Below are positions 57,500-64,000 of a stretch of DNA of 64,000 bases, one piece after another. Source of the DNA: Micromonospora sp. NBC_00389 (GTDB lineage: Bacteria > Actinomycetota > Actinomycetes > Mycobacteriales > Micromonosporaceae); the NCBI RefSeq assembly GCF_036059255.1, contig NZ_CP107947.1, forward strand, positions 3,224,001-3,288,000. Reading direction: 5' to 3'. The notes under the pieces are model-generated. The model did no database searches, was not told the origin of the DNA, and saw only the letters and a program-made list of their open reading frames with translations. Each line of letters starts with the position of its first letter. Within the stretch, counting starts at the first letter, position 1. A program made the position numbers and the translations under genes.

Positions 57500-58780
57500 G
57501 TGTCGATCATTGAGCTGGGCGAGGTCCGGGAGGAGCCGGCCTCGGCGCCGCCGGTCCGCCAGCCGCGCGCCGCCGGCCGTCCGCTGCGCTGCGCGGCGGT
57601 GCTGCTGGTGGCGCTGGTGGCGCTGGCCAGTGCGACACCGGTGCCGGAGCGCGTGGTGACCCCGGTGCCGGCGTCGCAGGGCGCTATGGCGTACCTCGCC
57701 GGGGACGGCGTCTTCGTCGTCGACCCGTCGATACCCAGCGGTAGTCGGTACCTGACCGCGTACGCGCAGCCGTCGTCCACCTCGGGGGGCAGTGTGCGAC
57801 GTCGGTGGCAGGTGCGGTTGACCCGTACCGGTGATGTCCTCGACGTGCGGGCCGAACGGGGCTTGGTGCTGATGTTGGAGGTCAGCGCCGCGAACGGGGT
57901 GTTCCAGACCACCGCCTTCGACGCCGAAACGGGCCAGCAGCGATGGCAGCATCCCGGGGCCGCCCAGTGGACGGTCGACGGCGGTCTGCTGCTGATTGAC
58001 ACCATGGCGGACGGGCCGGGCGCGATACGCCGGGTGGTGCCGGAGACCGGTCAGATGCTCTGGTCGGAGCCCGTCCCACCGCCGGGCAACCCCGGCTACC
58101 ACCTGGGCGACGGCCAGGTCGACCGGTTCGTCCTCGTCCAGCCGACCGGCGAGGTGCAGGTGCACGACGCCGGCACCGGCCGCCTGCTGCGCAGCCTCGA
58201 CACACTGCCCGGCGACCGGGCGGCGTTCCAGCGGGTGCAGGTCGTGGGTGACCTGCTGCTGCTCGTCCCACCCGGCAGCACCCGACTGGTCGGCTACGGG
58301 CTGCCCGGGCTTGAGGCCCGGTGGACGGCCGACGTGCCGCTGGTGTCCTATGTGGTCGGCTGCGGCGACCTGCTCTGCGCGCTGCAACAGACCGGCGGCA
58401 TCCAGACCCTCGACCCGGCGACCGGCGCGGTGCGCTGGTCAGACCAGGGCCAGGACACGCTGGCCGACACCCGGCAGGGCCGGCTGCTGGTGGCCGGGCC
58501 GGAGCAGCGATACGCGGTGCGGGACGCGGCCACCGGGCGGGTCCGGGTCGAGCTGGGCCAGTGGGACCTGGTGCCGGTGCCCGAGCGCGAGCATCCGCTG
58601 ATCGGCGTACGGCCGGGGGCCGACAATCGGCTGGTCGTCGCCGAGTTGGACCTGGTGGCCGGTCGGCCGCGGATCCTGGACGTCCTGCCAGACGTGCTGG
58701 GCGGCTGCCAGGCGGCGCTGCCGGTCCTGCTCTGCCGGCGCCTCGACGGCTCGACCGCGCTGTGGCGGTTGCGGCCGTGA
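57500..58780 (+). CDS. Membrane-anchored beta-propeller protein, copy 1 (PQQ-like)
   Basis: 426 residues. A short cytoplasmic N-terminus (IIELGEVREEPAS) precedes one membrane helix (LRCAAVLLVALVALASAT). The rest is repeated blades with FDAETGQQRWQHPG, PETGQMLWSEPVP and LDPATGAVRWSDQG, the DPATG-W pattern of PQQ-type propellers. No catalytic residues visible; it may be a binding scaffold. It ends with CQAALPVLLCRRLDGS-type Cys pair. The GTG start follows GGAGG by eight bases. Confidence 0.78.
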   Translation: MSIIELGEVREEPASAPPVRQPRAAGRPLRCAAVLLVALVALASATPVPERVVTPVPASQGAMAYLAGDGVFVVDPSIPSGSRYLTAYAQPSSTSGGSVRRRWQVRLTRTGDVLDVRAERGLVLMLEVSAANGVFQTTAFDAETGQQRWQHPGAAQWTVDGGLLLIDTMADGPGAIRRVVPETGQMLWSEPVPPPGNPGYHLGDGQVDRFVLVQPTGEVQVHDAGTGRLLRSLDTLPGDRAAFQRVQVVGDLLLLVPPGSTRLVGYGLPGLEARWTADVPLVSYVVGCGDLLCALQQTGGIQTLDPATGAVRWSDQGQDTLADTRQGRLLVAGPEQRYAVRDAATGRVRVELGQWDLVPVPEREHPLIGVRPGADNRLVVAELDLVAGRPRILDVLPDVLGGCQAALPVLLCRRLDGSTALWRLRP

Positions 58781-60063
58781 CCGGCCCGGTCATCGATCTC
58801 GGCGAGCTGCGGCACGAGCCGGATTCCGTCCCGCTGCCCCGCCCGCCCCGCGCCAACGGCCGGCCGCTGCGCTGCGCGCTGGTCCTGCTGCTCCTACTGG
58901 TCACCCTCGCCGCCGCCGGGCCGCCGTCCCGCCGTGCCGTGGTGACGCTGCCAGGGCAGCCGGGCACCGAAGCGTTCGTCTCCGGCGACCTCTTCTTCCT
59001 CCTCGACCCGCTCAGCTCGCAGTCGAGGCAGCGGCGGCTGGCCGCCTTCCGGCTGCCCGACGGCGAGCCGGTCTGGCAGGTGCCCCTGCCGGTGGACGGC
59101 CGGCTCTGGGGGGTCTCCGAGCAGGGCGGGATGCTGCTGGTCACCGGGCACGAGAGCGACCCGGGGGGTCAGGGCGCGCTCACCATCACGCTGGACCGGG
59201 CGACCGGGGCGTACGGCTGGCAGCAGCCGGGCAGCGCGGTCGAGTTGGCCGACGGGAACCTGCTGCTGCAGTCCACCGACGGCGAGGGGGCGGGCAGCCT
59301 ACGCGCCGTCGATCCGTGCTGTGGCACCGTGCGCTGGCAGCTGTCCACCACCCCCGCTGAGATCAACTTTCGGGGCACGGAGCACGGGGTGGACCGGGTG
59401 GTGCTCAGCCGTCCGGACGGGCAGGTCGAGGTACGCGATGCGACCACCGGTACGGTGCTGGCGCGCGCCAATCTGGGCGCGCCCGGCCGTGGGCCGTACC
59501 CGACCGTGCAGGTGGTGGACGACCTGCTGGTCACCGTCGGCGGATCTCCGCCCACGGCCACCGCCTACGGGCTGGACCGGCTGGACCGGCGCTGGAGCGC
59601 CACCGGCGACGGGGAGCTGTACGTGCTGGGCTGCGGTCCCGTCGTCTGTCTGCAGAGCCCATCCGGCGGGCTGCGGGCGGTCGACCCCGCGACCGGCCGG
59701 CTGCTCTGGAGCAGCGGGCGCTGGGGGTGGGCCTGGCCGTACGACGGTCGGCTGGTGACAACCCCGTCGGAAAGCACCGGCAGCAGGAATGAGCAGTTCG
59801 TTGCGCTCGATCCAGTCACCGGGGACGTGGTGGCCGAGTTGGGCCGGTGGGAGCTGGCCCAGTTCGGTCTCAAGGATCCGATGGTCGGGGTGCGCCGGCT
59901 TCCCGGCGGCGGGCTGATCGTCGCCAAGCTGGACGTCCGCACCGGGGAGGTGCGGGTGCTGGACGTGCTGCCGGACGCGATCGGGGAGTGCCAGGCGAGC
60001 GTCGGTCGGCTGCTGTGCCGGCGGATGGACGGCTCGTACGGGCTGTGGCAGTTACCCGACTGA
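58777..60063 (+). CDS. Membrane-anchored beta-propeller protein, copy 2 (PQQ-like)
   Basis: 428 residues; GTG overlaps the copy 1 stop (GTGA). Same layout: VIDLGELRHEP, a membrane helix (LRCALVLLLLLVTLAAAG), blades with VDPATGRLLWSSG and DRATGAYGWQQPG, and a final CQASVGRLLCRRMDGS, nearly the same as copy 1. A clear tandem duplication. The conserved Cys pair probably forms a disulfide outside the membrane. Role unknown; it abuts the convergent C39-like gene directly. Confidence 0.78.
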   Translation: MTGPVIDLGELRHEPDSVPLPRPPRANGRPLRCALVLLLLLVTLAAAGPPSRRAVVTLPGQPGTEAFVSGDLFFLLDPLSSQSRQRRLAAFRLPDGEPVWQVPLPVDGRLWGVSEQGGMLLVTGHESDPGGQGALTITLDRATGAYGWQQPGSAVELADGNLLLQSTDGEGAGSLRAVDPCCGTVRWQLSTTPAEINFRGTEHGVDRVVLSRPDGQVEVRDATTGTVLARANLGAPGRGPYPTVQVVDDLLVTVGGSPPTATAYGLDRLDRRWSATGDGELYVLGCGPVVCLQSPSGGLRAVDPATGRLLWSSGRWGWAWPYDGRLVTTPSESTGSRNEQFVALDPVTGDVVAELGRWELAQFGLKDPMVGVRRLPGGGLIVAKLDVRTGEVRVLDVLPDAIGECQASVGRLLCRRMDGSYGLWQLPD

Positions 60064-61242
60064 TCACCAGTTGGCCTGGGCGGGTGGCGGGGGCAGCGGC
60101 ACCGACGCCGGCCGCAGCACGTACGTCACCCCGCCGCTGCCCCGCTGCCAGGCCGGCTCGAACCGCTGCCGGGGCACGGTCCGACGAACCGTGTCGTCGT
60201 CCGGCGCGTACGGGTCGTTGAGCACCGGGTCACCGTCGGCGGTGAAGCCGATCAGCACCATCAGGTGCCCCCTGGTGTCGTAGGGCAGGCCCGGCACCTC
60301 ACCGGCCCGGAACGCGGCGGAGACGATCAGTGGGATGCCGGCGGCGATGAACGCCTCCGCCTCGGCCAGCGACCGCAGTCGGGTGACGAACGCGTCCACC
60401 CCGTGCAGGCCGGCGTATGCGGTGTTGAACGGCCAGTTGCCGGCCCCGGCGTACGCGTGGTCGTAGCAGTGTCGGGCGGCGTGCACCACCACCGGTCGCG
60501 GGCCGGGCGGGTCCACCCAGGCGTAGCGCTCCGGCGTCGGCTCGGCCCCCCAGTAGGCGAGCACCATGGAGGTGCAGGTGGGGCTGCACCACGAGTCGCC
60601 GCCGCCACCCCACTGCGGGTGCTGGCCGGCGTGCAGCCGCTGCGAGTAGCCGGGCACGTCCAGCACAGTCCCACGCCCGGCGCCGACGGCCGGCTCCCGG
60701 CCTTCCTCCGGCCCCGGCTCACCGGCGGCTTCGGCCGGGGCGTGGCCGGCGGCGACCGCGCCGACGCTGCGCAGCACCGGGGCCGCGGGGCTGCCGTCCG
60801 GCCGGCACAGGGTCACCCGGGCCTGCCAGCCGGTGACCGTCGCCCCGGTCACGACCAGCGTGTCGGTGTCCACCCGGGCGTCGCCGTCGCGCTGCCCGGA
60901 CACCGAGGCGCGTCGTACCGTGCGGTCGTTGGCCGCCCACCGGGCCAGCAGGTACCAGCCGGTGCTGGGCGCTTCTCCGTGCCAGCCGCGCAGCTCGACC
61001 TCGATCCAGCAGCCGTCGGGGGTGTCGGCGGTCCAGGACGGCACCACGTCGGTGACTCCGAAGCCGACCCGCACCGGCGGTGACGTCCAACTGCCCCGCG
61101 ACACCGGCCGGTCGGCGCTGCGCAGAATCAGCCCGCGGTCGGTGGTGTGCAGGCCGTCTCCGGTGCCGGCCGTCTGGTCTGCCGGCAGGTGGAAGCCCTG
61201 GTAGGCGATGTTCCGCCGGGTGGGTGGTGCCGCGATGGTCAT
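60064..61242 (-). CDS. C39-like cysteine peptidase family protein
   Basis: 392 residues. The second half holds a Peptidase_C39_2 domain: YSQRL, then the catalytic Cys219 in SWCSPTCTSMVLAYWG, the His in RGHLMVLIGF and NDPYAP after it. The first half (about 1-185) is beta-rich with LARWAANDRTVRRASV and looks like a binding domain. No signal peptide is seen, so whether it is exported is unclear. It could cleave peptides or bind a ligand. ATG 61242 chosen. Confidence 0.8.
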   Translation of the reverse strand: MTIAAPPTRRNIAYQGFHLPADQTAGTGDGLHTTDRGLILRSADRPVSRGSWTSPPVRVGFGVTDVVPSWTADTPDGCWIEVELRGWHGEAPSTGWYLLARWAANDRTVRRASVSGQRDGDARVDTDTLVVTGATVTGWQARVTLCRPDGSPAAPVLRSVGAVAAGHAPAEAAGEPGPEEGREPAVGAGRGTVLDVPGYSQRLHAGQHPQWGGGGDSWCSPTCTSMVLAYWGAEPTPERYAWVDPPGPRPVVVHAARHCYDHAYAGAGNWPFNTAYAGLHGVDAFVTRLRSLAEAEAFIAAGIPLIVSAAFRAGEVPGLPYDTRGHLMVLIGFTADGDPVLNDPYAPDDDTVRRTVPRQRFEPAWQRGSGGVTYVLRPASVPLPPPPAQANW

Positions 61243-61381
61243 GACAGGTCCGTCCGTCGCTGGGGTGTCGGAAGCATCGCGTACGCCGGGATGGCCCGCA
61301 ACGCCGGGCGGCGCGGGCGGCGAGGGACGATGGTTGCCGGCCGGCACTACGTTGTCGGTGGTCAGCAGCGAGGAGGCCGGG

Positions 61382-62050
61382 ATGCGGGTACTGGTGGTGG
61401 AGGACGAGCGCAACCTCGCCGACGCGATCGCGCGCGGGTTGCGCAAGCGGGGGATGGCGGTCGACGTGGCCTACGACGGCGATGCCGGCCACGAGGCGGC
61501 GTTCGTCACCCGGTACGACGTGGTCGTGCTGGACCGCGACCTGCCCGGCGTGCACGGTGATCAGATCTGCGCGGACCTGGCTGCCTCGGGCGCGCTGACC
61601 CGGGTGCTGATGCTGACGGCGAGCGGCACGGTCGCCGACCGGGTGGAGGGGTTGCAGCTCGGCGCGGACGACTACCTGCCCAAACCGTTCGCCTTCGACG
61701 AGTTGGTCGCCCGGGTGCAGGCGCTGGGCCGGCGGGCCACCCCGGCCGCGCCGCCGGTGCTCGAACTGGCCGACCTGGTGCTCGACCCGGCCCGCCGGGT
61801 CGCCACCCGCGCCGGTGTGCCGGTCGACCTCACCAACAAGGAGTTCGGGGTGCTCAGCGAGCTGCTCAAGGCGCGCGGCGCGGTGGTCTCCAGCGAGGAA
61901 CTGCTGGAACGGGTGTGGGACGCCAACACCGACCCGTTCACCACGATCGTCCGGGTCACCGTGATGACGCTGCGCAAGAAGCTCGGAGATCCACCGCTGA
62001 TCGAGACGGTGGTCGGCGCGGGCTACCGCACCGCCGAGGTGGGGGCATGA
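61382..62050 (+). CDS. OmpR-family response regulator
   Basis: 222 residues. The receiver domain has acidic VVEDE, the phospho-acceptor Asp51 in VVVLDRDLPG, MLTAS and LPKPFAF. The C-terminal winged helix reads VDLTNKEFGVLSELLKARGAVVSSEELLERVWD. AGGAGG precedes the ATG. Its stop overlaps the kinase start (ATGA), so the pair is translationally coupled. Confidence 0.95.
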   Translation: MRVLVVEDERNLADAIARGLRKRGMAVDVAYDGDAGHEAAFVTRYDVVVLDRDLPGVHGDQICADLAASGALTRVLMLTASGTVADRVEGLQLGADDYLPKPFAFDELVARVQALGRRATPAAPPVLELADLVLDPARRVATRAGVPVDLTNKEFGVLSELLKARGAVVSSEELLERVWDANTDPFTTIVRVTVMTLRKKLGDPPLIETVVGAGYRTAEVGA

Positions 62051-63231
62051 CGGGGCGGGCACGGTTGCGGCCCACCCTGCGGTTGCGGCTTACCCTGCTC
62101 AATGGCGTGCTGCTGGTCGGCGCGGGAGCGATCCTGGTGCTGCTGGCCTGGCTGCTCGTCCGGGACGCGCTACGGCCCACCGACGAGCTGCTGCCCGGCA
62201 CCACGGTGGTCCTGGCCGACGGCCGGTCGCTGGACGCCGGCCAGTGGCAGCACCAACTGGTCGACGCCGCCTCCGGGGAACTGCTCGCCAAGGGCCTGGT
62301 CGCGCTGCTGGCGATCAGCATCGTGGGAGTGGCCGGGGCGTACGCGGTCGCCGGCCGGGCGTTGCGTCCACTGCACCAGGTCACCGCGACGGCGCAGCGG
62401 CTCGGCGAGGCGACCCTGGACCAGCGGATCGGCTACTCGGGCGCCGACGACGAGGTGGCCGAGCTGGCCAAGACGTTCGACGCCATGCTGGACCGGATCG
62501 CGTCCGCGTTCGAGGCGCAGAAGCGCTTCGTGGCCAACGCCTCGCACGAGCTGCGAACCCCGCTCGCGGTGATGCGGACCGAGATCGACGTGACGCTCAG
62601 CGACGACGACGCGGACGCGGCCGAGTACCGCCGGATGGCCACCGTGGTCCGGGACGCCTCCGAGCGGGCCAACGGCCTGGTGGACGCGCTGCTGGTGCTG
62701 GCCCGCAGCGAGGCGCAGGCCGGGCGGCGGCTCGGTCGGCGTACCGAATGTGACCTGGCGACCGGGACGGCCAACGCGCTGTCGGCGATGCGCCGGGAGG
62801 TGGACCGGATCGGGCTGCGGGTGCAGACCTCGCTGGAGTCCGCGCCGGTGGTCGGCGACCCGGGGCTGCTCGACCGGCTGGCCGGCAACCTGATCGAGAA
62901 CGCGGTCCGCTACAACCACCTGCACGGCCGACTCTGGGTGCGCACCGGCTCGGACGGCGAGCGCTCCTGGCTGGTGGTGGGGAACACCGGCTTCGAGGTG
63001 GACCAGGTCGACGTGCCGGGGCTGTTCGAGCCGTTCCGGCGCGGCGGCCGGGAGCGGACCGGGGCCCGCGGCTCGGGCCTGGGGCTGTCCATCGTCCGGG
63101 CAGTCTGCCAGGCGCACGGCGGCACGGTGCGGGTCATCGCGCAGACCGGCGGCGGCCTGGAGGTGACGGTCACCCTGCCGTCGGCGGACGCCCCGGCGGT
63201 GACCGGCCCGGTGCCCGCCATCGGCGGCTGA
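62047..63231 (+). CDS. Sensor histidine kinase
   Basis: 394 residues. Two membrane helices (NGVLLVGAGAILVLLAWLLV and LVALLAISIVGVAGAYAVAG) flank a 60-residue outer loop, then come a HAMP domain and His167 in ANASHELRTPLAV. NLIENAVRYN and GSGLGLSIVRAV complete the ATPase boxes. The loop is too short for a known sensor domain, so the signal is unknown. It overlaps the regulator gene. Confidence 0.95.
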   Translation: MTGRARLRPTLRLRLTLLNGVLLVGAGAILVLLAWLLVRDALRPTDELLPGTTVVLADGRSLDAGQWQHQLVDAASGELLAKGLVALLAISIVGVAGAYAVAGRALRPLHQVTATAQRLGEATLDQRIGYSGADDEVAELAKTFDAMLDRIASAFEAQKRFVANASHELRTPLAVMRTEIDVTLSDDDADAAEYRRMATVVRDASERANGLVDALLVLARSEAQAGRRLGRRTECDLATGTANALSAMRREVDRIGLRVQTSLESAPVVGDPGLLDRLAGNLIENAVRYNHLHGRLWVRTGSDGERSWLVVGNTGFEVDQVDVPGLFEPFRRGGRERTGARGSGLGLSIVRAVCQAHGGTVRVIAQTGGGLEVTVTLPSADAPAVTGPVPAIGG

Positions 63232-63314
63232 CCCGTCCCGTACCGGGTTGCGGGCGGTCCGCGCCGGATGGAAAGATCACGTCGTCAGCTCGAGATCGAA
63301 GGGGGGTGCGTCGA

Positions 63315-63375
63315 ATGTCCACCAACACTGGCTCCGCGCCCCGGGTCTCTCTCGGCTGACACCCAGAGGCGGAGC
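63315..63375 (+). promoter_or_regulatory. Possible 14-codon leader peptide with flanking inverted repeat
   Basis: A GGGGGG-type site precedes ATG 63315, which opens a 14-residue reading frame (STNTGSAPRVSLG after Met) ending at 63359. GCTCCGC (63331-63337) pairs with GCGGAGC (63369-63375), so the stop lies in the loop. The layout recalls attenuators that regulate the downstream gene. Evidence is positional only. Confidence 0.3.
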
Positions 63376-63403
63376 GTCCCCATTCAGCACGGAGGGAACA
63401 CCC

Positions 63404-63811
63404 GTGTATCCACGGATCCGCAACATCAGTTTTGACTGTCACGACACGTACGCCCTGGCCGGCTTCTGGTCGGCCGTGCTCGGATACGCCCGGCACTCCG
63501 AGGACGCCCCCGGTGATCCGGAGGCGGCCCTGCTGCCGCCGGACGACGCCACCCCGAACCTGTTCTTCCAAGCGGTGCCCGAAGACAAGGTGACCAAGAA
63601 CCGGCTCCACATCTGCCTGGAACCCGTCGACCGGACCAGGGACGAGGAGATCGAGCGGGTGCTCGGCCTCGGGGCCAGCATGGTCGCCGACCGACGGCAG
63701 GCCGACGGCACGGGTTGGGCGGTGCTCGCCGACCCGGAGGGGAACGAGTTCTGCGTGGTCCGCAGCGCCGGCGAGCGTGTCCCTGCCACCTCTCTGGAGG
63801 CTCAACCGTGA
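63404..63811 (+). CDS. VOC/glyoxalase-like protein, copy 1
   Basis: 135 residues. RIRNISFDCHDTYALAGFWSAVLGY opens a VOC domain, and GTGWAVLADPEGNEFCVVRS closes it. The GTG at 63404 has GGAGGG seven bases upstream. Ligand unknown. The stop overlaps the start of a near copy (GTGA). Confidence 0.85.
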   Translation: MYPRIRNISFDCHDTYALAGFWSAVLGYARHSEDAPGDPEAALLPPDDATPNLFFQAVPEDKVTKNRLHICLEPVDRTRDEEIERVLGLGASMVADRRQADGTGWAVLADPEGNEFCVVRSAGERVPATSLEAQP

Positions 63812-64000
63812 GTTCGACGATTCACAACATCAGCATCGACTGTCACGACACGTACGCGCTGGCCGGCTTCTGGTCGCAGGTCTTCGACTGCCCCCGGCAG
63901 CCCGACGACTTCCCCGGCGACCCGGAGGCGATGCTCCTGCCGCCTGGTGGCCCGGAGGTGCTCTTCATCGCCGTGCCGGAGGACAAGGCGGTGAAGAACC
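63808..64000 (+). CDS. VOC/glyoxalase-like protein, copy 2 (3' end outside window)
   Basis: The first 64 codons are visible. IHNISIDCHDTYALAGFWSQVFDC matches copy 1 closely, as do the GDPEAMLLPP and VPEDKAVKN stretches. The two genes are a recent-looking tandem duplication with coupled translation. The window edge cuts the gene. Confidence 0.85.
   Translation, partial: MSSTIHNISIDCHDTYALAGFWSQVFDCPRQPDDFPGDPEAMLLPPGGPEVLFIAVPEDKAVKN

Overview
The window is very GC-rich actinobacterial chromosome with many GTG starts and near-total G/C at third codon positions. The gene set (HrdB-type principal sigma factor, DUF3039/3093/3099/3159/3710/4193/7455 proteins, Spo0M, dxs, AcuC) and the short palindromic repeats fit a member of the Micromonosporaceae, most likely a Micromonospora or close relative. 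This assignment is inference from gene content and order; no rRNA or tRNA gene is present to confirm it.

Layout. (1) 1-5070: right part of an integrated element with a translationally coupled set of three tyrosine-recombinase-like genes and a small coiled-coil gene, related in plan to Tn554 tnpABC or recombinase-in-trio units. It ends inside the 3' end of a chromosomal short-chain dehydrogenase gene. (2) 5034-8790: accessory zone with a dehydrogenase/methyltransferase pair, a DUF6817 gene, a 0.5 kb intergenic stretch rich in hairpins, an excisionase-like HTH gene and four overlapping mini-genes with CxxC motifs. (3) 8843-15731: mixed metabolic and resistance-type genes (DUF2332, MerR regulator, alpha/beta hydrolase, DHFR-like protein, MFS exporter, asparaginase, DUF5522, lipoprotein). 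(4) 15750-24800: DtxR regulator, mercaptopyruvate sulfurtransferase, a lysine deacetylase/acetyltransferase pair (acuC plus a Pat-like GNAT-CoA-ligase fusion), an ArsR-SRPBCC-VOC operon, a group 2 sigma factor and Spo0M. (5) 24803-33349: dtd, a methyltransferase, an HhH protein, a BrnTA-like toxin-antitoxin pair, pseudouridine catabolism (psuK-psuG), a TRIC channel and an SF2 helicase. (6) 33595-47094: conserved actinobacterial core with hrdB, an inositol-phosphatase-like gene, dut, DUF3710, an OB-fold protein and DUF3159. Two TrkA/RCK proteins follow, facing a KimA-like potassium permease and a TRAM RNA methyltransferase. (7) 47112-50356: anmK and dxs. (8) 50410-60063: an envelope-type cluster with a putative lipoprotein, three related GT-C-like polytopic proteins and two tandem membrane-anchored beta-propeller proteins. 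(9) 60064-64000: a C39-like peptidase, a two-component system and two tandem VOC proteins, the last cut by the window edge.

Recurring regulatory theme: several genes (14807, 30729, 48410, 51760, 57385 on the minus strand) have a TAnnnT -10 box only 6-9 bases before the start codon and no Shine-Dalgarno sequence, as expected for leaderless mRNAs. Others have strong GGAGG sites or start inside the previous stop codon (GTGA/ATGA). Hairpin terminators separate many convergent units.

Main points for a second look: the recombinase trio and its boundary; the structured region and mini-gene chain at 7180-8790; the acetylation/deacetylation pair with a missing catalytic histidine; the KimA-Trk cluster; a 186-base stretch almost identical between the two sigma-factor genes; and the GT-C/propeller cluster.
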